Assembly (NCBI GenBank): GCA_002412935.1
Contig: DHWA01000020.1
Span: 1 to 8,791 of the forward strand
Reading direction: 5' to 3'
DNA length: 8,791 nt
From: Patescibacteria group bacterium UBA5194
GTDB lineage: Bacteria > Patescibacteriota > Gracilibacteria > BD1-5 > UBA6164
Positions 1-7,076 of this stretch are shown here, piece after piece (position 1 is the stretch's first letter; every line of letters begins with the position of its first letter). The position numbers were made by a program, and so were the translations under genes. The notes under the pieces are model-generated. The model was not told where the DNA came from, made no database searches, and saw only the letters and a list, made by a program, of their open reading frames with translations.

Positions 1-1488
1 GAGGTTTTTTATACAGCTAATGAATATAAATTTTTAAAATATGTCAACGCTGACAATAATCAAACACTAGATGACAAAAACCCTTATTTGAAAAAAGAAT
101 TTGTCTACAAACAAAAAATTAACTTAGAATTAGCTGATATTGTAGTTATTAATCATAGTCTACTCTTTAGTGATTTAAAAAATGATTTTAGTTTTTTTTG
201 AAAAGTAGAAAATCTAGTTATTGATGAAGCTCATTCTATAGAAGATATAGCAACTGAAAGTCTAAAAAATTCATTCTCAATTAAAGTATTGGAAGATATG
301 TTAAATTATATAGAAGCTATTTTCAAGTATAATTATATGGATATAACACCTATTCAAACACAAAAAGTTGATTTACTTTCAAATATAAAATTATTTTTTG
401 ATATATTTCATACTTACTTAAAAGAAAAAACAAACAACGAGAATTTTTTTATAAATTCATTATTAGATGATTCTTTTTATTCTTTACAGACAGAGTATTT
501 TTATATATTATGAGAAAAAGTAAAAAATGTATTACTTGATATTAAAGAGTCTCTTTTAGATGTAAAGTTTGATTTTGCAAGAGAGATTAATTTACTAGAC
601 AAGATAGTAGACATAGTAGACAAGATAGTAGACAAGGATAATAATGATTATATAAAAATAGCACATTATAAAGAATATGAAGGAGTAAAATTGGAATATA
701 CCGTTCTAGACATATGAAAATATCTAAGGACTAATTTTTGGGATTATCTAAATAATTGTTTTTTACTTAGTGCTACTTTATCAATAGCATCAAATTTCGA
801 TTATATAAAAAAATCGCTACATTTAGAAGGATTTGAATTTATGGAATATGAAACAGATTTTGATTATAAAAACCAAGCTATCTTATATATACCAAAAGAT
901 TTATGAAGTATAAAAAATAATTTTTCTTCTGTCACAGAGTTTTTAAAAGATGTTTTTAGTATAGTTAAAGGAAATACGATGGTTTTGTTTACCTCTCTAT
1001 CAGCTGTTAGAAATGTGTATATAAACTTAAATTTTTTTACTAAATCTATTTGATCTAAATTATTAGCTCAATCAATAAGTGGTTCAAAAAATAAGGTTTT
1101 AGATGCTTTTTTACAAGAACACCAAAGTAGTATAATACTTTGAACAGATTCTTTTTGGGAGGGAGTTGATATACCATGAAAACCCTTAGAAAACCTTATA
1201 ATACATAAAATACCTTTTATGGTACCTACTGATCCTATATATATATCAAGAAGTAAATTGTTTGCAAACCCTTTTTCAGAATATAGTGTTCCAAAATCTA
1301 TATTGAAATTAAAGCAATGATTTTGAAGACTTATAAGAACAAAAAATGATAAATGAGTTGTTATTTTTTTAGATGATAGAATTTATTCAACGCAGTGGTG
1401 AAAAGTCTTTATTAATGCCTTTCCTAAGGATATAAACATGATAGTTACAACAAAAAAACATATTATAGAATTATTAGCGCAAAAGTAA
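1..1488 (+). CDS. dinG: DinG-family ATP-dependent DNA helicase, C-terminal part (5' end outside window)
   Basis: Superfamily 2 helicase of the DinG/XPD class, expected to unwind DNA or DNA-RNA structures during repair in the cytoplasm. The 495 visible residues, read with UGA as Gly, contain ADIVVINH (45-52), the DEAH box (D75-H78), SAT of motif III (257-259), motif V GTDSFWEGVDIPG (381-393) and motif VI Q439-G-F-G-R443-x-x-R446, followed by a VVIFLDDR segment. Motif V plus the QGFGRLIR form is typical of bacterial DinG rather than archaeal or eukaryotic XPD. Eleven of sixteen glycines are UGA, including G381, G393, G440 and G442. The start and Walker A lie upstream of the window. No cysteine occurs in the 44 residues before ADIVVINH, where Fe-S-containing relatives carry cluster cysteines, so this may be a cluster-less form. 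An in-frame run encoding a K-I-V-D repeat (about residues 199-212) looks like a repeat insertion between motifs II and III. The gene ends with TAA at 1486-1488, 75 nt before the pilus operon. Confidence 0.9.
596..634 (+). repeat. TAGACA repeat cluster inside the helicase gene
   Basis: TAGACA occurs four times, at 596-601, 608-613, 617-622 and 629-634 (steps of 12, 9 and 12 nt). All copies are in frame and yield a D-K-I-V-D-I-V-D-K-I-V-D-K run between helicase motifs II and III. A similar cluster lies outside genes at 6204-6233, and both have a GTAGACA pair 9 nt apart. This could be a dispersed repeat that tolerates insertion into coding DNA, or a local codon duplication. Confidence 0.6.
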
Positions 1489-1500
1489 ATCTATATATTT

Positions 1501-1529
1501 TTGATTTTTTTATAAATCTATGATATTAT
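1501..1529 (+). promoter_or_regulatory. Candidate sigma-70-type promoter of the pilus operon
   Basis: TTGATT (1501-1506) and TATTAT (1524-1529) are separated by exactly 17 nt and lie in the 75-nt gap between the helicase stop and the first pilus-operon gene. The start point would be near 1536, giving a leader of about 28 nt. The region is very AT-rich, so chance matches are likely. No terminator is visible after the helicase, so read-through from upstream is also possible. Confidence 0.4.
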
Positions 1530-1563
1530 TAAGTTAAATTTATTTTAGATACATTTATATTAT

Positions 1564-2397
1564 ATGGATGCTGAAGAAAAAAATAACAATTTTGAAGATT
1601 TAAATATCTTCAATGAGATAGCACAAAATTCTTTTATAAAGAATGAGGCAAATAAAATAAAAGAAGAAAAGACTTTTTATGATTATTTGGTTTTTTATAT
1701 AAATATATTTAAAGTAACAAATTATTTACTATTTATATTTGTGATGTTATTATCGACTTATGTATATATACAAAAATCAGAAACTTTTTATGAGAATTCA
1801 TATCTAAATTTACTTTGCCCATTATTTTTATGAAAAGATGTAAGTAATTATATATCTTGACAAAATTGTTCTTCAATAATAAATTATAATAAAAAGATAA
1901 CAAATGATCTAAATTCTTTAAAACAAGAACAATTTAATAAAATAATTGAACAAGTACCTAAAATATATGAATTAACATCAAGTAATACAAAAGAAAAAGA
2001 GTTTTTAATAACTAAATCAAAAGAAAGACTTAAGGTATTAAATATAATTGAAGAATTTGAAAAAATGAAAAATGAATATAGTTATATTGATAAAGATAAA
2101 ATAGTTTGTAAAGATATAGTTATAGATTCAAAAAATTTATTTAAAGCTAACTGTGAAGCGTATTCGTCATACTGGGATGATGATATAGTATGATATGATT
2201 GAATAACTAAAGTAAATGGTACATCTATATCAGTAGCTATGAGTTTTTTGAATTACATACAAACAAAATCTACTAGTTTTACACTAATAAATAGACAAAA
2301 AACTTTTTCTCAAGAATCTACTAGTAAAGGTTTTTATATCTATAAGACAGGTTTCTCTTTAGAAATGAGATACAATTGAGATAATTTATCATTTTAG
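1564..2397 (+). CDS. Single-pass membrane protein, putative type IV pilus inner-membrane assembly component (PilN/PilO-like)
   Basis: Protein of 277 residues with UGA read as Gly (five UGA, three GGN). A charged N-terminal cytoplasmic part (1-39) is followed by a hydrophobic segment at about 53-69, then a lysine- and glutamate-rich, probably helical or coiled-coil stretch (about 105-170) and a C-terminal globular part. The end, with a SFLNYIQTKS segment and then alternating beta-like strands, resembles the C-terminal fold of PilO-type proteins; this is judged by pattern, not alignment. Four cysteines form two close pairs, C85/C102 and C182/C197, on the predicted outer side of the membrane, so two disulfides are plausible. 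It is first in the operon, 8 nt before another membrane protein and upstream of pilB and pilC, so a role in the pilus alignment complex is inferred. The ATG start has no Shine-Dalgarno. The reading frame is secure; the function is a moderate-confidence guess. Confidence 0.8.
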
Positions 2398-2405
2398 AAA
2401 AATTT

Positions 2406-3605
2406 ATGATAGAACAAACAAAAAAAAATAGTTACATTATAACATGATTCATATTTTCATTTACTATTTTAATAGTATTTTTAATTTCGTTGGCGTTCGT
2501 TTTGTATCCTAAATTTAATGAAATTAAAGAACAAAAAATAGATACAAAATCAAAAATAGATAATTATGAAAGGTTAAAGAAAAAATGAATAACTTTTGCT
2601 GAATTTAATGAATTAAAAAGATGATATAAAACAAATGTATATAATACTTCCTTATTAAAAAATATTGATGAATCTTTCTTTAATACTAATTTTATAAACA
2701 ATAATTCTTGAGAAGATTTCAATAATTTTTTTACTAAAAAAATTATTGAAATTAATAAAAAAGAAAATAATGAAAATATAAAAAAAATTAAAGAAAGTTA
2801 TAACAAAATATTACCTACATATGTTGAAGATAATTATGAAAATGAAGAGTGAGTTATGACTGATTTTAAGTTTGTAACATATATAGAATCTATTTTATAT
2901 ACTTTTAATTTAGACATACCAAATAAAAATATAAATGTATGAAATTTAAATGTTTTATCTGATTATGGTGATGGCACTGAACCACCACTTGATACAACTA
3001 TTTTTTACATACCTTATAAGTTTGATATAACTTGAAAAAAATCAGATGTTCTTGATTTTGTATATTTTTTGGAAAATGTAGGATCTATAAATATTAATCT
3101 AGAATGAAATGTAGAAGTACAAGAAGATAATTTTATAAAAAAATCATTATTATGATTTGATAATTGAAATATATTTGAAAACCAAATTATAGATATTGAA
3201 AAAATACAAATAACAGACAATATAGATTCTTGATTTGAAACTAAAACCAAAACAGAAAATCTCATGGATTTTATAAAAAGAACTCAATGAAATGATAAAA
3301 TAACTATAAAATTAGATGTTAGATTTTATGTAAAAGGAGTACCAAATTATAAGATATTGGAATCAATAGAAAAATTAAATGAGAGATATGTTGCATTAAA
3401 AGAAGAATATAGTAAATTAAAAAATAATAAAGATATAACTCAAGAAGAAAAATTAATTTTAAATAAATGATTAGCATATCTTAAGGAACTAGACTCAACT
3501 ATAATAACTCTTAAAAAAGAAAAAACAGATTTAAATAATACATATAAAAAAGTTCTTGAAGTAAATAAATCATTGGATATACTACAAAACACTCTCAAAA
3601 AATAA
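2406..3605 (+). CDS. Single-pass membrane coiled-coil protein, probable PilO-like pilus assembly protein
   Basis: Protein of 399 residues (13 UGA and 4 GGN glycines). A short N-terminus leads to one transmembrane helix (about 11-34), then charged helices, then a globular region with the segment ITGKKSDVLDFVYFLENVG (about 208-226). That segment matches the PilO pattern of a strand followed by a helix (G-x-Y/K..D...F...LE) in its periplasmic ferredoxin-like fold. The last 80 or so residues (about 316-399) are a Lys/Glu-rich predicted coiled coil, longer than in ordinary PilO (about 200 residues). In type IV pili, PilO works with PilN and PilM to link the inner-membrane platform to the rest of the machine; here it would pair with the preceding gene product. 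It starts 8 nt after the previous stop and ends 30 nt before pilB, so it is co-transcribed. The ATG at 2406 is the first in frame and puts the membrane helix at the N-terminus as expected. No Shine-Dalgarno is visible. Confidence 0.82.
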
Positions 3606-3635
3606 TAAAAAAAGATTTAAAAAATAAAAAAAAAA

Positions 3636-4898
3636 ATGGAATATAAAGAAATTCTAGAAATTCTAAAAAACTTAGTATATAAATGAGATAATGTACAACA
3701 AATATGTGATTACATTATTCTTTGAGCTGTACTTTGAGATGCATCAGATATACATATAGAGCCATTGTCTTCATATGTAAGACTTAGATATAGAATAGAC
3801 TGAGAATTAAGAGAGATTTTAGAATATCAAAATTTTTTACATCCTTGAGTAGTTGCTAGGTTTAAAATATTATCAGAATTAAAAATAGATGAATCAAGAA
3901 TTCCACAAGATTGAAGAATAAGTAAAACAATAGAATGAAAACCTCTTGATCTGAGAGTTTCTTCATTACCAACTGTTCATTGAGAAAAGATAGTAATGAG
4001 AATAGTAGATAAAAGTAAAAAAATCCCAGCACTTGATGATTTATGAATAGAGTGAAAAAACCTTAGGCTTATAAAAAAAGCAATTGCTTTACCAAATGGG
4101 ATAATTCTAAATAGTTGACCAACTGGATCATGAAAAACAACAACTCTTTATTCTATTTTAACTATACTTAACTCCATAGATGTAAATATAATGACTATGG
4201 AAGATCCTGTAGAGATACAAGTTGATGGGATAAATCAAAGCCAAGTAAAACCAGATATATGATATAACTTTGCATATGGATTAAGAACAGCTCTTAGACA
4301 AGATCCTGATATAATAATGGTATGAGAAATAAGAGATAAAGAAACTGTTGATATAGCCATAGAAGCAAGTTTGACATGACATTTAGTATTGTCTACAATC
4401 CATACAAATTCTGCCGCTGAGACAATTACAAGAGTATTAAATATGTGAATACAATGATTTTTAATACCAGCATCTTTTAATATAATTATAGCTCAAAGAC
4501 TTATAAAAAGACTTTGTCCATATTGTAAAATTCCTATGACAATGAATGAATTAGGTGAAGATACTGTGAAGAATATAAAAACAGCTATATCTCTTACCCC
4601 AAAAGAAGAGCTTATAGAAAGGGTTTGAGATAAATTACAAAACCCAGTTTTTTATAAAGCAGTAGGATGTGATAAATGTGATAATTTATGATATAAATGA
4701 AGAGTTTGAATATACGAAGTACTTGAAATTACTCCTTGAGTAAAAACTATGATATTAGCTTGACAGTCAGCTTTTAATATAAATATTCAAGCTATGAAAG
4801 ATGGTATGATATCGCTAGAACAAGATGGTATAATGAAAGCTTTAAATTGATTAACAACTCTAGAAGAAGTCTACAAAGCGGCTAAAACACAAGAATAA
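3636..4898 (+). CDS. pilB: Type IV pilus assembly / type II secretion ATPase, PilB/GspE family
   Basis: Hexameric AAA-like ATPase that drives pilin addition at the cytoplasmic face of the platform protein. The 420 residues carry an N2-type domain (DASDIHIEP, RYRIDGELRE, R-x-P-Q-D-G-R), Walker A GPTGSGKT (161-168), an Asp box with MEDPVE (E189 within it), Walker B around RQDPDIIMVGEIRD (221-234), a His box TGHLVLSTIHT (H249 within it) and a zinc-binding CPYC...CDKC tetracysteine (294, 297, 345, 348). The tetracysteine separates PilB/GspE from PilT, which lacks it. Glycine is UGA 24 times and GGN 8 times; the first and last Gly of Walker A (G161, G166) are UGA, which fixes the code. At 420 residues it is shorter than typical PilB (about 560) because the N-terminal MshEN/N1-type domain is missing; the protein begins almost at N2. 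The gene sits 30 nt after the PilO-like gene and 64 nt before pilC. Its ATG follows an A-run and has no Shine-Dalgarno. Confidence 0.95.
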
Positions 4899-4940
4899 AA
4901 TAATAATGTTAAATTTTAAATAAAAAGCAATACACTTAAC

Positions 4941-4961
4941 CTTAATACTTAATACTTCTAA
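4941..4961 (+). repeat. Heptamer-period repeat in the pilC leader
   Basis: CTTAATA occurs twice in tandem (4941-4947, 4948-4954), followed by the related CTTCTAA (4955-4961), ending just before the pilC ATG. The 64-nt pilB-pilC gap otherwise holds only AT-rich sequence with no hairpin or ribosome binding site. Similar 7-nt periodicity recurs in the large intergenic region. Confidence 0.45.
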
Positions 4962-4962
4962 A

Positions 4963-6111
4963 ATGTCTGATATAATAATTCTTGATAATAAAGATCAAAA
5001 TATAAAAGTTGTTGGAAAGAAAAAAAATTCAGACTTTTTTAACAAACTTAATAATGTATTTTTGTCTTTTCAAAAAATAAAAATAAAAGATAAAGTTGTT
5101 TTTTATAGACTTGTTTCGGTTATGCTTGATTCTTGAATGACACTTATCAGAGCTATTACTACATTAGAAAAACAAGAAAAAAATAAGTATATAAAAGATA
5201 TGTACCAAAACTTTTTGATAAACCTTAAAGAATGAAAAAACTTGTCAGAATGTCTAGAAAATTATCCTATGTCTTTTTCAGAATCTGAAACTGGTATGGT
5301 TAAATCAGGGGAAAAAACTTGAAAACTTAATGAATCACTTTTGAGTATAGCTGACCAAGTAGAGAAAATATCATCCATAATTACAAAATTGAAAGGAGCT
5401 TTGATTTATCCAGCTATAATAATATTGGTAGTTGTATGAGTTATAATTGTTATGATGATTTTTGTAGTACCTAAACTTTTAGAGATTTTTGAAAATAAAG
5501 ATGCTTTACCAGTAACTACAAAAGCTCTTATTTATATATCAGATTTTCTAATTCATTATTGATGGACTCTTTTTATAGCTTTAATTGTAGCTTATATATT
5601 TTCAGCTATATGGGTACAAACAGAGGAGTGAAAATTCTATTTTGATAAATTTAAATTAAATATTCCAAAATTTTGAGACATCTATAAAAAATATATATTA
5701 TCTAAATTTGCAAGAATCTTCTCAAATCTTATAGCTTCTTGAGTCTCAGTTGTAGAATCTCTTAGAATTGTTGCTAATTCATTAAATAATGAGATATATA
5801 GACAGAGAATATTACTTTTAATGGAAGATGTAAAATCTTGAGTAAAAATACGGGAATCAATAGATGGTGATCCTTTGTTTCCAGATATGATGGTTCAAAT
5901 GATACAAGTTTGAGAACAGACAGCTACATTAGATAAGACAATAATTAAAGTAGCAGATTTCTATGATGAACAGTTTACAGTTACTATAGCAACAATTAAT
6001 AAACTAATAGAACCTATAATAATAGTTTTCTTAGCTGTAACAGTATGATTTATTGCTATATCAATTATGCAACCTATTATGTGACTTGCTGATCAGATAA
6101 GTAATAGTTAG
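4963..6111 (+). CDS. pilC: Type IV pilus / type II secretion inner-membrane platform protein, PilC/GspF family
   Basis: Polytopic membrane protein on which the PilB ATPase acts during pilus assembly. The 382 residues show the family's two tandem T2SSF domains. Domain 1 has VVFYRLVSVMLDSGMTLIRAI, G116-E117 with GEKTGKLNESL, and KGALIYPA at 144-151 leading into a membrane helix (about 151-173). A second helix lies at about 200-220. Domain 2 has FARIFSNLIASGVSVVESL, LFP, then G317-E318 with GEQTATLDK, and INKLIEP leading into a C-terminal helix (about 351-371). In the second GE motif the usual later Gly is Ala. Twelve glycines are UGA and five GGN, with UGA at most conserved positions. Codon 297 (5851-5853) is CGG, the only CGN codon noticed in any gene of the window. 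It is the last gene of the operon; the stop is TAG, followed 36 nt later by a strong terminator. The start is the ATG at 4963, without a Shine-Dalgarno. Confidence 0.95.
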
Positions 6112-6147
6112 AAAGAATATATAGAATATTTATAACAGAAAAATAAT

Positions 6148-6176
6148 AAAAAATCTCATTTATTGAGATTTTTTTT
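6148..6176 (+). terminator. Intrinsic terminator of the pilus operon
   Basis: AATCTCA (6152-6158) pairs with TGAGATT (6164-6170) across a 5-nt loop, extended by A-T pairs from the flanking A-run and followed by a run of eight T (6169-6176). It lies 36 nt after the pilC stop. The matching A-run on the left means it may also work on the opposite strand, though nothing is encoded there. Confidence 0.85.
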
Positions 6177-6203
6177 GTTTTCTATAAGCCATAAATAATT
6201 TAT

Positions 6204-6233
6204 TGTAGACAATGTAGACAAGTGATGTAGACA
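6204..6233 (+). repeat. TGTAGACA triplicate repeat
   Basis: TGTAGACA occurs at 6204-6211, 6213-6220 and 6226-6233. The 9-nt step between the first two copies equals that of the GTAGACA pair in the helicase gene (607-622), and the third follows at 13 nt instead of 12. It lies directly beside the 31-bp inverted-repeat element that starts at 6244. Confidence 0.65.
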
Positions 6234-6243
6234 GAGAAGATAT

Positions 6244-6378
6244 AATTGTCATTCCCACGAAGGTGGGAATCTTCATTATATTGCATCTAAAAAAGTGAAT
6301 TAATAGTATATTTAAATTAATATTTATCTATTATTTTATAATACAAGGAAGATTCCCACCTTCGTGGGAATGACAATT
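6244..6378. repeat. Palindromic element with perfect 31-bp inverted repeats (MITE/REP-like)
   Basis: The 31 bases at 6244-6274 are the exact reverse complement of 6348-6378, with 73 AT-rich bases between. Each arm holds its own hairpin: ATTCCCAC (6251-6258), loop GAAG, GTGGGAAT (6263-6270). The outer ends read AATTGTCAT and ATGACAATT. No reading frame for a transposase is inside and no clear target duplication is seen. The GTCATTCCC...GGGAAT pattern resembles REP-like repeats common in many bacterial genomes (recollection, not a search). Perfect arms suggest a recent copy or continuing gene conversion. Confidence 0.85.
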
Positions 6379-6484
6379 TAAGCAATTAAGAACTAATTAA
6401 GAATAAAACAATTACACTTGACTTTAAGAGTAATATACGTACTCTTAGTGAAGATTTTTTAATAAAATACTATAGATGAAAAAA

Positions 6485-6514
6485 TAAAAATAAAAGATTA
6501 AATACAAAAGATTA
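6485..6514 (-). repeat. AT-rich 14-bp-period repeat, inverted relative to the copy before the S-layer gene
   Basis: 6485-6502 is the exact reverse complement of 7041-7058 (18 nt). AGATTA starts at 6495 and again at 6509, a 14-nt step as in the downstream copy. Low complexity makes chance partly possible, but exact period and length argue for relatedness. Confidence 0.5.
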
Positions 6515-6545
6515 GAGATTGTTAGCACTCTGCTACTATAACTGT

Positions 6546-6580
6546 TTATTACTTATTATTAATTGTTAATTATTCTTATG
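6546..6580 (+). repeat. Degenerate AT-rich heptamer repeat
   Basis: Successive heptamers TTATTAC, TTATTAT, TAATTGT and TAATTAT (6546-6573) each differ from a neighbour by one base, followed by TCTTATG. This is the same 7-nt periodicity seen in the pilC leader and before the S-layer gene. Confidence 0.4.
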
Positions 6581-6611
6581 TGAAGATTGAGTGAAAATAG
6601 GGTGTAGTAGT

Positions 6612-6639
6612 TTGACTAAGATACAAAAAAACATACAAT
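6612..6639 (+). promoter_or_regulatory. Candidate promoter of an unassigned transcript or of the S-layer gene
   Basis: TTGACT (6612-6617) and TACAAT (6634-6639) have a 16-nt spacer, the best promoter match in the intergenic region. A transcript would begin near 6646. No gene follows until 7119, and a terminator lies at 6892-6913, so this either makes a non-coding RNA of about 265 nt or a long S-layer leader. Confidence 0.45.
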
Positions 6640-6715
6640 TAGCGAGCTTATTATTTTTAGATCTTTAACATCTATAAATACAAAAACAAATATCCTAAAT
6701 GTTTTGTTGTTGTAT

Positions 6716-6872
6716 GACTTTGGAAGAAAGGAAATTTATTAATCTTTTTTATATGTCATACTCGGGCTTGACCCGAGTATCCAGTAAACTAAATATGGTT
6801 TATACACTGGATTGTCGAATCAAGTCCGACAATGACAATTTGTAATTATTAAATATCTTTTCTCCCAAAGTC
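6716..6872. repeat. 157-bp nested palindromic element (MITE-like)
   Basis: Three nested levels of symmetry are visible. Outer: GACTTTGG (6716-6723) and CCAAAGTC (6865-6872) begin arms that match at 24 of the first 28 positions. Middle: 31-nt arms 6755-6785 and 6806-6836, both running from GTCAT to CCAGT, match at 24 of 31 positions, and each arm is itself a hairpin with a CTTGA loop. Inner: TAAAC (6785-6789) pairs with GTTTA (6798-6802). The middle part resembles the GTCATxCxCGxxCTTGAxCCGxGxATCCA repeats found between genes in many bacteria (recollection). No protein is encoded and no target duplication is obvious. Confidence 0.85.
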
Positions 6873-6891
6873 GTGCACATATAGACTTTTG

Positions 6892-6913
6892 GGTTAAGGC
6901 TTTAACCTTTTTT
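6892..6913 (+). terminator. Intrinsic terminator upstream of the S-layer gene
   Basis: GGTTAA (6892-6897), loop GGCT, TTAACC (6902-6907), then six T (6908-6913). It has no gene to terminate on the plus strand, so it either ends a non-coding RNA or acts as an attenuator in the S-layer leader. Its first two G residues also belong to a competing hairpin, CCCAAAGTC (6864-6872) with GACTTTTGGG (6884-6893). Confidence 0.65.
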
Positions 6914-6914
6914 C

Positions 6915-6936
6915 TAGCTTTTTAATAAAAAAGCTA
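6915..6936. other. Perfect AT-rich hairpin
   Basis: TAGCTTTTT (6915-6923) pairs with AAAAAGCTA (6928-6936) across a 4-nt loop. It directly follows the terminator and may be a second termination or RNA-stabilising structure; no long T-run follows it. Confidence 0.5.
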
Positions 6937-6952
6937 ATCAAACCGTTTGATT
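6936..6952. promoter_or_regulatory. Operator-like perfect palindrome
   Basis: AATCAAAC (6936-6943), one central C, GTTTGATT (6945-6952). Short symmetrical sites of this size are typical dimeric-regulator sites. It lies 166 bp before the S-layer start. No regulator gene is in the window, so function is a guess. Confidence 0.35.
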
Positions 6953-7040
6953 TTATTATATTAAAACATCATTTTAATAAATAACATTTTTCAGATATTT
7001 AAATTATTGTTTCAGGGCTTGGGATTTTATTTTTTATATC

Positions 7041-7076
7041 TTTAATCTTTTATTTTTAATCTCTTGTATTTAATCT
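7041..7076 (+). repeat. Three TTTAATCT repeats at exact 14-bp spacing before the S-layer gene
   Basis: TTTAATCT occurs at 7041-7048, 7055-7062 and 7069-7076. The first unit extends into the 18-nt sequence that is inverted at 6485-6502, and TTGTATTTAATCT (7064-7076) also has an inverted copy at 6495-6507. Candidates are iteron-like regulator sites or simple-sequence expansion. The S-layer promoter may lie here (TTGTAT at 7064-7069), but the -10 box is unclear. Confidence 0.55.

Noticed and set aside
199..1399. Helicase broken by many stop codons (pseudogene)
   Set aside because: Every TGA falls in one continuous frame with intact motifs, often at conserved Gly, and no TAA or TAG occurs before 1486.
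3014..3265. Minus-strand reading frame of 83 codons
   Set aside because: It lies wholly inside the PilO-like gene on the other strand, matches nothing recognisable and has no start signals; a shadow frame.
3636..4898. PilT retraction ATPase
   Set aside because: The tetracysteine zinc motif and position before pilC are PilB/GspE features; PilT lacks the cysteines.
6578..6607. Micro-ORF starting at ATG 6578 (9 residues with UGA as Gly)
   Set aside because: It is too short, has no ribosome binding site and no recognisable product.
6244..6872. CRISPR array or insertion sequence
   Set aside because: The repeats are inverted pairs, not regularly spaced direct repeats with unique spacers, and no transposase frame lies between or inside them.
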